Assembly (NCBI GenBank): GCA_030428745.1 | Contig: JAUIEG010000032.1 | Coordinates: 1-12,179, forward strand | Length of the DNA: 12,179 nt | Source: Alphaproteobacteria bacterium | Lineage (GTDB): Bacteria; Pseudomonadota; Alphaproteobacteria; Caulobacterales; Parvularculaceae | Direction of reading: 5' to 3' | Shown here: in pieces, positions 1 to 6,447 of the stretch | How the letters are laid out: each line of letters begins with the position of its first letter | How positions within the stretch are numbered: position 1 is the first letter of the stretch | Position numbers and translations under genes: made by a program | Notes under the pieces: generated by a model | What the model was told of the DNA's origin: nothing | Databases searched by the model: none | The model's input: only the letters and a program-made list of their open reading frames with translations

Positions 1-492
1 GCCGAAAACGACGGAATGAACGGCGCCGATGCGCGCGCAGGCGAGCATGGCGTAGGCGGCTTCCGGGATCATGGGCATGTAGATGACAACGCGGTCGCCG
101 CGCTTCACGCCGCGCGCCTTCAGGACGTTCGCCATGCGGCAGGTTTCTTCGAACGCTTCGGCGTAGGTGATCTTTTTGGCGGTCGCCGGGTCATCACTTT
201 CCCAGATGATGGCGATGTCATCCGCCCGCTCGGGCAAATGCCGGTCGAGACAATTCACGCAAGCGTTTAACTCGCCATCATAGAACCAGTTGATGTGCAG
301 ATCGTCGGCGTCAAACGAAACATCCTTCACCTTGGTGAATGGTTGCGACCAGTCGAGGCGTTTTGCGACGCCCGCCCAGAAGCTTTCCGGGTCGTCCTTT
401 GCCTGCGCACGAATTGCGCTTGCCTCCGCGGCGTCCGTAAGCGTGTTTTCGGCGGCGGCTTTACTGACCTTGATGATTTCGTCGTGCGACAT
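1..492 (-). CDS. acs: Acetyl-CoA synthetase (acetate--CoA ligase, AMP-forming), N-terminal part; runs off the left edge
   Basis: The visible 164 residues start at an ATG (complement of 490-492) and stay open to base 1. The enzyme activates acetate with ATP and CoA to acetyl-CoA through an acetyl-AMP intermediate, in the cytoplasm. The sequence shows the N-terminal ACAS segment (FW at residues 38-39, KRLDW at 44-48, INWFYDGELN at 67-76), the NCLDRHL motif (80-86), AIIWESDD (94-101), and the family block YMPMIPEAA followed by ACARIGAVHSVVFG (138-164). This matches the first quarter of a protein usually about 650 residues long; the ATP-binding and C-terminal domains lie outside the window. A GGGAGA ribosome binding site (complement of 498-503) sits six bases before the ATG and fixes the start. 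The gene is divergent from the TonB-dependent receptor. Recognition is strong; acetyl rather than propionyl preference cannot be proven from this part. Confidence 0.95.
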   Translation of the reverse strand, partial: MSHDEIIKVSKAAAENTLTDAAEASAIRAQAKDDPESFWAGVAKRLDWSQPFTKVKDVSFDADDLHINWFYDGELNACVNCLDRHLPERADDIAIIWESDDPATAKKITYAEAFEETCRMANVLKARGVKRGDRVVIYMPMIPEAAYAMLACARIGAVHSVVFG

Positions 493-519
493 GCGTTTCT
501 CCCGGGGCTGGCGGCGCGG

Positions 520-548
520 ATGTTAGTTGAAGCGCGCTTCATGCGCAA
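520..548 (-). promoter_or_regulatory. Putative sigma70-type promoter of acs
   Basis: On the minus strand TTGCGC (complement of 543-548) is followed after exactly 17 bases by TAACAT (complement of 520-525). Transcription would start near 513, about 20 bases before the acs ATG and just ahead of its ribosome binding site. The spacing is ideal, but the -35 matches consensus at only three positions, so an activator may be needed. No other pair on this strand fits as well. Confidence 0.4.
528..541. promoter_or_regulatory. Perfect 14-bp palindrome within the putative acs promoter
   Basis: TGAAGCGCGCTTCA reads the same on both strands. It fills most of the spacer between the putative acs -35 and -10, a typical place for a repressor operator. 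It abuts a second symmetric element, ATGCGCA (541-547) / TGCGCAT (553-559), which overlaps the -35. No regulator is identified from the sequence alone. Confidence 0.5.
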
Positions 549-559
549 ACGGTGCGCAT
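541..559. repeat. 7-bp inverted repeat with 5-bp spacer over the acs -35
   Basis: ATGCGCA at 541-547 is mirrored exactly by TGCGCAT at 553-559, separated by AACGG. It overlaps the putative acs -35 at 543-548 and shares base 541 with the neighbouring 14-bp palindrome. It could be a second operator or part of a compound one; it could also be chance in GC-rich DNA. Confidence 0.4.
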
Positions 560-582
560 TGTCGCGCTTCTATTTCTCAATG

Positions 583-618
583 TGTAAAACTGTCGCCGTT
601 CCAAAGACCAGTTTTACA
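583..618. promoter_or_regulatory. 10-bp perfect inverted repeat, candidate operator between acs and the receptor gene
   Basis: TGTAAAACTG at 583-592 is matched by its exact reverse complement CAGTTTTACA at 609-618, with a 16-base spacer. Arm centres are 26 bp apart, about two and a half helical turns. The element is AT-rich in a GC-rich setting and lies four bases upstream of the Pho-box-like repeat. It could be a dimeric regulator site acting on either divergent gene. It is not followed by a T-tract, so it is not a terminator. Confidence 0.5.
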
Positions 619-621
619 TTT

Positions 622-653
622 CCGTCACTGAGCTGTCACTACGGCGTTACAAA
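622..653 (+). promoter_or_regulatory. Pho box (PhoB site) with downstream -10, promoter of the TonB-dependent receptor
   Basis: CCGTCAC at 622-628 is repeated as CTGTCAC at 633-639, start to start 11 bp. This is the arrangement of the PhoB consensus, CTGTCA-type heptamers separated by four bases. A -10-like TACAAA occurs at 648-653, eight bases after the second repeat. No good -35 is present, and that is expected because PhoB replaces -35 contacts at such promoters. Transcription would begin near 660, giving a leader of about 60 bases. The genes downstream are a TonB-dependent receptor and a phytase, which makes phosphate-starvation control biologically sensible. PhoB binding itself is inferred. 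Confidence 0.6.
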
Positions 654-720
654 CTGGATGCATGGCCCCGCCTGATGTTTCTGCGTCAGTTTTGGCGTTA
701 ATTTTTTGGTGGGGCTATCT

Positions 721-3681
721 ATGAACCGTTCTCTCCTGTCCGCTTCGGCGGTCTCTGTCCTTGTTGTGGCTGCGGCTGCGCCGCTTCCTGCATTCGCCGG
801 CGTTATTGAAGGGCGCGTCAGCGACCAGAGCCAAGCCGTATCGCTCGAAGGCGCTGTTGTGCGTATCGAAGAAACCGGTGTTTCAACGGCCACGGACCGC
901 GCCGGTCAGTATCGTTTAGGCAATGTGCCCGCAGGGGACTACACGCTGGTCATCACTTATGTGGGAGCGCCGTCGGAAACCGTCAGGGTATCCGTGCCGA
1001 GCGAAGATGCGGTCGTTCGTCAAAATATCGTCCTTGGTGAAGATGTAGACGTCATCGACAACGTTCTTGTCGTGGGTCAGCGCGGCGCGCTCAACTCGGC
1101 GCTCAGCCAGCAGAAAGCCTCCGATAAAGTCATCACGGTTCTTTCCGCCGACGCGATCGGACAGCTTCCCGACGAGAACGTCGCCGAAGCCGCGCGTCGC
1201 GCCGTCGGCGTCAACATCCAGAATGACCAGGGCGAGGGACGTTACGTTTCGATCCGCGGCGCCAACCCGAACTTTGTGACGACGACAGTCAACGGTGTGC
1301 GCCTGCCGTCGCCAGACTCTGACCAGCGTCAGGTGCCGCTTGATGTTATCGACAGCGACATTCTTTCCAGCATCACGATTACGAAGTCGCTGACGCCGGA
1401 TGTGGACGGCGACTCCATCGGCGGCAATGTCGAGATTTCGACGCTTTCCGGCCTCGATCAGAAAGATATGTTCCTGAAACTGAAAGCCGCAGGCATCTAC
1501 ACCAATCAGGTGGACGAATTCGGCCAACGCTATTCAGGCGCCTTCGCCAGCAACTTCCTCGACGGCCGTCTCGGCGTCGCCGCCACAGCCGCCTGGCAAA
1601 AGCGCAAATTCGGATCAGAGAACAAAGAAGCGGACGGCCCGGACTGGGTGCTGGATGAAAGCGTCATTTACCCGGAAGAACTTGAGCTTCGCGATTATCA
1701 GGTGACGCGTGAGCGCTTTTCCTCTGCGCTAAACCTCGATTTCCAGGCGACAGACAACCTGCTGCTTTATGTGCATGGTCTGTATTCCGACTTCTCCGAC
1801 CAGGAATTCCGCGCCCGCGTTGAAAACAAATTTGGCGATCCTGAGTTTGACGGCGGCAACAGCTCTGGCTCAATCGCCGTGTTCGACGCGGCTGCTGATG
1901 ATGAGTATGAGGTTGATCGCGACATCAAGGATCGCTTCGAGGATCAGTTGATCTATTCGATCATCGGCGGCGGTGAGTATACATCTGGCGCTGTGACTTT
2001 CGATTGGTCGGGTTCTTACGCTTATGCTGAAGAAAGCGAACCGGACCGTCTTGACGGTGATTTCCGCGCCAAATTCGATGAAGGTCTCTTCGCGGTCGAC
2101 GTTTCGGACCCGCTTCTTCCGTCGCTGGCGTTCCCTGACCCAGCAGCAGAAGCTGAGTATTTCGACGCCGACAATTATGAATTTGATGGCTTGGAGTATA
2201 CAAACGGCGTCTCTAAAGACGATGAACTGGCTTTCGCTGCAAATCTTCGTATAGACGCAGACCTCTTCGGCGCTCCTGGCTATATCAAAACGGGCGGCAA
2301 GGTTCGTTTGCGTGAAAAGTCATACGATCTAGATTTGGCGGTCTATGATGGTTTTGACAGCGATGACGACCTTTTGCTGACGTCCTTTGCAACGACCGTC
2401 GATTACGAATTCGACAATATCGGGCCTGTGGTGGATCCAGGCATGTTCCGCGATTTCTTCTTCGCGAACATCAATGATTTTGAGCTGAACGAAATCGACA
2501 CAGCGCTGGAGTCGACTGGCGCCAACTATGTGGCGAATGAAGATGTTTATGCCGGATATCTTATGGCCCAGCGTCAATTCGGCGATGTCAGCATTGTCGC
2601 TGGTGTTCGTGTCGAACATACGGAATACGACGCTGCCGGTTCGAGTGTCCTCTTACAGGAATATGAAGACAGCTTTCCTGGCGACGTAACTGGCTCGGTC
2701 GACCCTGAGGATGAGATTCCTGCTCCCAGCGTGATGGGCGAACTCCTCGCGGAGGATCTGGAATTTGAATATGACGCAGGTGATGATGAAACGGTGCTTG
2801 AAGCCGCCCGCGTCTATTCCCAGGCGCTTAACGTTAGCCGTTCCTATACGGATTGGCTGCCAAGCGTGAATATTCGCTATGATGTGACCGACGAGGTCGT
2901 GTTCCGTCTGGGCTATTATAAAACAATCGTTCGTCCGAATCTTGAACAGGCGGCCCCGCGCATCCTTGTTGAACAAAATGAGGACAATGATGTTGAAGGT
3001 GAAGCCGGAAACCCGTTGCTGAAGCGGCAGCAGGCGCACAATTTTGACGCCTCGTTGGAATGGTATCCGGGCAACAAATCGATCCTGTCAGCCGGCGTGT
3101 TCTACAAGGACATTTCTGACCTTATCGCCACCACTCAGGAGAGCGGCGATTTCTTCGGCGTTGACTTCGATGAAGTCAAAACTTTTATCAATGTGCCGGA
3201 CGCATCGCTGTTTGGCGTTGAGCTGAATTACCAGCAGCCGCTCGACTTCCTGCCGGGCCTGCTGGACGGTCTTATTGTCGGGGCTAACTACACTTACATC
3301 GACAGTGAGGCGACTCTCGCTGACGGTCGTGAGATCACCATTCCTGGGCAGTCGAAAAATGTGGCGACCGGCATCGTCGGTTATGAAAAAGGTCCGATCG
3401 ATCTCCGTGTCGCCGCCACCTATCGCGACGAGTATCTTGACGACCTTTCCGTCGCCGAAGATGAGAATGGGGATGATATTGACCGTATTGTCGATGATCA
3501 CCTGCAGATTGATATTTCGGCGAAATACCGGGTTACAGATCAGTTCCGTCTTTTCGCCGAGTTCAAGAACGTCAATAACGAGCCTTTCGTTGCTTTCGTT
3601 CGTACTGGCTTGGGCGATCTGAATTCCCAGTATGAGGAATATGGCTGGTCGGCGAAGTTCGGCGTGTCGTTCAAGTATTAA
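721..3681 (+). CDS. TonB-dependent outer-membrane receptor with N-terminal carboxypeptidase-regulatory-like domain
   Basis: This outer-membrane active transporter is probably used for phytate or another phosphorylated substrate; the substrate is inferred from the phytase next door. The 986-residue protein has a signal peptide (1-26, ending PLPAFA before Gly27), a carboxypeptidase-regulatory-like beta-sandwich (27-105, with AGQYRLGNVPAGDYTL), a TonB-box-like DNVLVVGQR (113-121), a plug domain (about 133-240, with VSIRGANPNFVTTTVNGVR and TPDVDGDSIGGNVEIS), and a roughly 740-residue beta-barrel ending in aromatic Tyr (FGVSFKY). The plug motifs fit the Xanthomonas/Caulobacter TonB receptor family (TIGR01782 type). 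The ATG at 721 is preferred because GGTGGGG (708-714) precedes it and the signal peptide begins there; an upstream TTG at 706 would overlap that site. Barrel loops are strikingly acidic, unexpected for a polyanion such as phytate unless metal-bridged. Confidence 0.93.
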   Translation: MNRSLLSASAVSVLVVAAAAPLPAFAGVIEGRVSDQSQAVSLEGAVVRIEETGVSTATDRAGQYRLGNVPAGDYTLVITYVGAPSETVRVSVPSEDAVVRQNIVLGEDVDVIDNVLVVGQRGALNSALSQQKASDKVITVLSADAIGQLPDENVAEAARRAVGVNIQNDQGEGRYVSIRGANPNFVTTTVNGVRLPSPDSDQRQVPLDVIDSDILSSITITKSLTPDVDGDSIGGNVEISTLSGLDQKDMFLKLKAAGIYTNQVDEFGQRYSGAFASNFLDGRLGVAATAAWQKRKFGSENKEADGPDWVLDESVIYPEELELRDYQVTRERFSSALNLDFQATDNLLLYVHGLYSDFSDQEFRARVENKFGDPEFDGGNSSGSIAVFDAAADDEYEVDRDIKDRFEDQLIYSIIGGGEYTSGAVTFDWSGSYAYAEESEPDRLDGDFRAKFDEGLFAVDVSDPLLPSLAFPDPAAEAEYFDADNYEFDGLEYTNGVSKDDELAFAANLRIDADLFGAPGYIKTGGKVRLREKSYDLDLAVYDGFDSDDDLLLTSFATTVDYEFDNIGPVVDPGMFRDFFFANINDFELNEIDTALESTGANYVANEDVYAGYLMAQRQFGDVSIVAGVRVEHTEYDAAGSSVLLQEYEDSFPGDVTGSVDPEDEIPAPSVMGELLAEDLEFEYDAGDDETVLEAARVYSQALNVSRSYTDWLPSVNIRYDVTDEVVFRLGYYKTIVRPNLEQAAPRILVEQNEDNDVEGEAGNPLLKRQQAHNFDASLEWYPGNKSILSAGVFYKDISDLIATTQESGDFFGVDFDEVKTFINVPDASLFGVELNYQQPLDFLPGLLDGLIVGANYTYIDSEATLADGREITIPGQSKNVATGIVGYEKGPIDLRVAATYRDEYLDDLSVAEDENGDDIDRIVDDHLQIDISAKYRVTDQFRLFAEFKNVNNEPFVAFVRTGLGDLNSQYEEYGWSAKFGVSFKY

Positions 3682-3696
3682 GGTAAGTCCCAAAGA

Positions 3697-3737
3697 TTCC
3701 TCTGCGTTTCGCTGATTAGTCCCCCGCGAAAGAGGAA
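3697..3737 (+). other. Bulged stem-loop at the 3' end of the receptor transcript
   Basis: TTCCTC and TTTCGC (3697-3702 and 3707-3712, with four bases bulged between them) pair with GCGAAAGAGGAA at 3726-3737, giving a 12-bp stem around a 13-base loop. It sits 15 bases after the receptor stop codon and 11 bases before the terminator hairpin. It could protect the receptor mRNA from 3' exonucleases. No sequence family is recognised. Confidence 0.4.
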
Positions 3738-3740
3738 GTG

Positions 3741-3768
3741 TTGAGCAGCGGCGGCGGCCGCGTATAAG
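3741..3768 (+). promoter_or_regulatory. Possible promoter for the phytase gene, overlapping the terminator
   Basis: TTGAGC (3741-3746) and TATAAG (3763-3768) are separated by 16 bases, close to the sigma70 consensus. Transcription would start near 3775, giving a leader of about 25 bases that contains the phytase ribosome binding site. The -10 lies in the loop of the terminator hairpin, so the phytase could be transcribed even when receptor transcripts stop there. Confidence 0.35.
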
Positions 3769-3788
3769 GTCCGCCGCCGTTTCTTTTT
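3749..3788 (+). terminator. Rho-independent terminator between receptor and phytase genes
   Basis: CGGCGGCGG (3749-3757) pairs perfectly with CCGCCGCCG (3771-3779) around a 13-base loop, and the stem is followed by TTTCTTTTT (3780-3788). A nine-pair all-GC stem with a U-tract is a strong intrinsic terminator. The phytase ribosome binding site begins at the next base, so phytase output depends on read-through or on a start inside this element. Confidence 0.8.
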
Positions 3789-3800
3789 GAAAGGTCACTA

Positions 3801-4835
3801 ATGAGAATCGCCGCTTGCCTGCCCTTCGTTGTTTTCGCCGCCGCCTGTGCGTCCGGGCCGCAAACGCCTTTAGTTTTCGCTCTCCACGAGACCGCGCCGG
3901 TGAAGTCGTCTGACGATGCGGCGGACGACCCGGCGATCTGGGTGAATGCCGATGATCCGTCGGCGAGCCGCATTCTCGGTACTGACAAGCGGGCCGGGCT
4001 GTATGTTTACGATCTTGCCGGCGCCGTGCAGCAGTTCCTCCCTGCGGGCGAACTTAACAATGTGGATCTGCGCCAGAATGTAATGATCGATGGCTGGGCC
4101 GGCGATATCGCCGCCGCCTCGAATCGCACCGACAATTCGGTGACGCTTTTCGTGATCGAAAATGGCGCGGTCGCAGAGACCGGTTCTTTCCCTTCCTTGC
4201 TCGATGAGCCTTACGGGCTTTGCATGGGCGCGTGGGGCGGCGACGTGTTTGCGTTTGTCGCCTACAAGACCGGCGATCTCATCGCCTACCGCCTTGCTGG
4301 GCCTGGCGGCGGAGAAGAAGCCGCGCGGCTGAAGCTGGAAAGCCAGCTTGAGGGGTGTGTCTATGATGACGATGTGGGCGTTCTTTATATTGGCGAGGAA
4401 AATCGCGGGATCTGGAAATCCGGGTTTGACGGCGCCGCGTTCACCGCGCCGGCGCTGATCGACGAAGTGGCCGGCGCCAGCGGCGTCAAGGCGGATGTCG
4501 AAGGGTTGGCGCTTTACAAGACCGGGACGCGGACGGGGTATCTTCTAGCGTCCTCGCAGGGCAATAACAGCTACGCAGTCTACCGGCGTGAAGGCGGCAA
4601 TGCGTTCGTGACGCGGTTTTCCGTGGGGGCGGGCGAAGCGATTGACGGCTCTGAAGAAACCGACGGCATCGAGGCAGTCTCCGCCAGTCTCGGCGAAGAG
4701 TTTCCGGTCGGCGTGTTCATCGCCCAGGACGGGTTTAACGCGCCGAAGGGCTCAGCGCAGAATTTCAAGATTGTCGATTGGCGCGGGATTGAGGCGGTAA
4801 TCCAGGCTGCGCAGACGCAAAGCGCAGCAGACTAG
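3801..4835 (+). CDS. Beta-propeller phytase (3-phytase family), probable lipoprotein or exported enzyme
   Basis: The 344-residue product should hydrolyse myo-inositol hexakisphosphate to release phosphate, using bound calcium. Beta-propeller phytase motifs appear in order: DDPAIWVNADDP (42-53), GTDKRAGLYVYDL (60-72), NNVDLR (86-91), LEGCVYDDDVGVLYIGEE (183-200) followed by GIWK, DVEGLALY (232-239), LASSQGNNSYAVY (249-261), ETDGIEAV (286-293) and FIAQDG (306-311). These acidic and EGC/EE residues form the calcium and phosphate sites in the family. The N-terminus is a short export signal ending FAAAC at Cys16; this is a weak lipobox, so lipoprotein anchoring is likely but not certain. GAAAGG (3789-3794) lies six bases before the ATG. 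The gene follows the TonB-dependent receptor on the same strand, consistent with phosphate scavenging. Its stop overlaps the stop of the convergent carboxypeptidase gene. Confidence 0.92.
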   Translation: MRIAACLPFVVFAAACASGPQTPLVFALHETAPVKSSDDAADDPAIWVNADDPSASRILGTDKRAGLYVYDLAGAVQQFLPAGELNNVDLRQNVMIDGWAGDIAAASNRTDNSVTLFVIENGAVAETGSFPSLLDEPYGLCMGAWGGDVFAFVAYKTGDLIAYRLAGPGGGEEAARLKLESQLEGCVYDDDVGVLYIGEENRGIWKSGFDGAAFTAPALIDEVAGASGVKADVEGLALYKTGTRTGYLLASSQGNNSYAVYRREGGNAFVTRFSVGAGEAIDGSEETDGIEAVSASLGEEFPVGVFIAQDGFNAPKGSAQNFKIVDWRGIEAVIQAAQTQSAAD

Positions 4836-6223
4836 TTTGCAGCGATTGCGCCGCCGTCGGAGACGACGAAACAAGTTAGCTTTTTATCTTTCAGGGTTTC
4901 GCAAGTCGCAGCGGCTTCGATTTCCGTCAGCTTGACGATGCGCGCCCGGAAGAGCGTTTTCCCGCTATCCATCGGCGTCGGCAGGACAACCCGTTGCGGC
5001 GACTTGATGCCGGATTTGGCGACCGCCGCTTCCAGTTCCTTTTGCGCCATCTCCTTGGTGGAATAGGCGCCGATCTGCACGCCCCATGAAACGCCGGCCG
5101 GATTGTCGTCAAAGTCGCCCTGACCGAGCGGGCCGCCTTCCGTAGAAAGGGAGGCGAGGCGGGTCAGCTCGAATTCGTTGAAATCGTCGGGATCGGCCTG
5201 AGGATCTGCTTGCGCGATCAGCGCGCCAATGCTGTCGGCAGGCGCGTCCGGGTCATTGAGCGTTGCGGCTGCAGTCATGATTTCCGCACGCATATCTTCA
5301 TTGGCGGCGACAGTGGGCGCGCCTGCTTTCGCCGCCATGGCGACGGCGAGCGTCGGCTTGAGGCGCGGCGCGGGCGTGTTCCGGTGGAGGGATGCGATCA
5401 GGGTGGGGCGCTTATCGATTTGCGCAAAAGCGTTGTCGAGGATCACGCGCATATGCGCGTCGCGGGTGCGGGAAGAACGGCCGCCGAGCACGACGCCGAT
5501 GAGGCGGTTGCCGTCCCGCGTCGCAGAGGTGGCGAGATTGAAGCCGGAACGGCGGGTGTAGCCGGTTTTGAGCCCGTCCGCGCCTTCGAAGGTTTTCACC
5601 AGCGCATTATGGGTGCGGTAGGTGCGATCGCTCCAGACGAAACTCTGGACCGAGAAATAATGAAAATACTGTTCGTGATCCTGCATCAGGCGCTGGCCGA
5701 GGGTCGCCATATCGCGGGCCGTCGTCACCTGCTTGGAGTTTGGAAGACCGGAAGCGTTGCGGAAGGTGGTCTGTCTCATGCCGAGTTCGCGCGCCTTCGC
5801 CGTCATTTTCTTCGCGAAGCGCCATTCCGAGCCGGATATTTCTTCTCCGACGGCGGCGGCGACATCATTGGCGGATTTCACCACAAGGGCTTTGATGGCG
5901 GTTTCGACGTCGATGCTGGACCCGCTGGTGATGCCCAGTTTCGACGGCGGCTGGCCGGCGGCATGGGCGGAAATCTTGATCTTGGAGTCGAGCGTGAGCC
6001 GTCCGGCCTCCAGTTCGTCGAACAGGAGGTAGAGGGTCATCATCTTGGTTAAAGAGGCGGGGTAGCGATAGGCGGTTGAATAGCGGTCAAACAGGACATC
6101 GCCCGAATCCGCGTGAACAACGTAAGCAGCATATTTCGAATTCGCCGCAGCCGGCGAAATTCCCATCAGCGCCAAAAACAGCGCTGCGCCCCAAATCAAT
6201 ACGCTACGCAACCCCATAAACAT
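4832..6223 (-). CDS. D-alanyl-D-alanine carboxypeptidase (peptidase S11, low-molecular-weight PBP) with C-terminal SPOR domain
   Basis: This periplasmic enzyme removes the terminal D-Ala from peptidoglycan pentapeptides. From the preferred start it has 463 residues. It carries a signal peptide (about 1-27, ending SPAAA), the catalytic SLTK tetrad (Ser57, Lys60), SAN (117-119), KTG (219-221), then a linker of about 100 residues rich in Ala, Asp and Pro, and a SPOR domain (about 378-456, beginning WGVQIGAYSTKEMAQKEL) that binds denuded septal glycan. The SPOR domain suggests action at the division site. The ATG at 6223 is chosen because GAGG lies eight bases upstream (complement of 6232-6235) and a promoter maps just before it. 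An ATG at 6241 in the same frame would have no ribosome binding site. It converges on the phytase gene with a 4-bp overlap and is divergent from the phasin gene. Confidence 0.93.
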   Translation of the reverse strand: MFMGLRSVLIWGAALFLALMGISPAAANSKYAAYVVHADSGDVLFDRYSTAYRYPASLTKMMTLYLLFDELEAGRLTLDSKIKISAHAAGQPPSKLGITSGSSIDVETAIKALVVKSANDVAAAVGEEISGSEWRFAKKMTAKARELGMRQTTFRNASGLPNSKQVTTARDMATLGQRLMQDHEQYFHYFSVQSFVWSDRTYRTHNALVKTFEGADGLKTGYTRRSGFNLATSATRDGNRLIGVVLGGRSSRTRDAHMRVILDNAFAQIDKRPTLIASLHRNTPAPRLKPTLAVAMAAKAGAPTVAANEDMRAEIMTAAATLNDPDAPADSIGALIAQADPQADPDDFNEFELTRLASLSTEGGPLGQGDFDDNPAGVSWGVQIGAYSTKEMAQKELEAAVAKSGIKSPQRVVLPTPMDSGKTLFRARIVKLTEIEAAATCETLKDKKLTCFVVSDGGAIAAN

Positions 6224-6256
6224 GTAACGAGCCTCGCCCATATCAACACGCTTTTC

Positions 6257-6285
6257 AATATACGGAAGACGCCGCCCCCCGAAAA
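6257..6285 (-). promoter_or_regulatory. Candidate promoter of the D,D-carboxypeptidase gene
   Basis: On the minus strand a -10-like TATATT (complement of 6257-6262) follows TTTTCG (complement of 6280-6285) at 17 bases. Transcription would start near 6250, leaving a leader of about 27 bases that carries the GAGG ribosome binding site. The -35 is weak, so confidence is low, but no better pair is seen. Confidence 0.3.
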
Positions 6286-6401
6286 TTCAGCGTTTATTCG
6301 CCCGAAAATCTCCCCGATCCCGGAACGCCCTAGTCGTCCCTTGCCGTGGAGCAAACGCCGTGCCGCCTGTGTCGCGACGAGACGGATGATTGCGCAACGC
6401 G

Positions 6402-6429
6402 GTAAACGGAGCGTTAACGAAAGTTTTAC
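6402..6429. promoter_or_regulatory. CtrA-like double site centred on GTTAAC
   Basis: The alphaproteobacterial cell-cycle regulator CtrA binds TTAA-N7-TTAAC. Here the plus strand shows TAAA (6403-6406), seven bases, TTAAC (6414-6418). The minus strand shows the same TAAA-N7-TTAAC, using complements of 6425-6428 and 6413-6417. Both share one GTTAAC. Each has one mismatch from consensus. It could serve the septal carboxypeptidase gene or the phasin gene. Assignment is inferred. Confidence 0.35.
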
Positions 6430-6447
6430 GAATCTGGCCGAAATAAA

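Noticed and set aside
295..675. 126-codon plus-strand frame over the acs start and the divergent control region
   Set aside because: It is antisense to acs and covers the promoter elements and Pho box; the minus strand encodes clear Acs motifs.
706..720. TTG start giving a receptor five residues longer
   Set aside because: The added codons contain the ribosome binding site of ATG 721, and the signal peptide fits a start at 721.
3088..3798. 236-codon minus-strand frame over the receptor 3' end
   Set aside because: It is antisense to the receptor barrel and crosses the terminator hairpin; no protein family is recognised.
5210..6052. 280-codon open frame on the plus strand
   Set aside because: It lies wholly antisense to the D,D-carboxypeptidase gene, has low-complexity Arg/Gly/Ala composition and no family motif; it is a GC-rich shadow frame.
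6224..6241. Upstream ATG for the D,D-carboxypeptidase
   Set aside because: It has no ribosome binding site and nearly coincides with the predicted transcript start; ATG 6223 has GAGG at good spacing.
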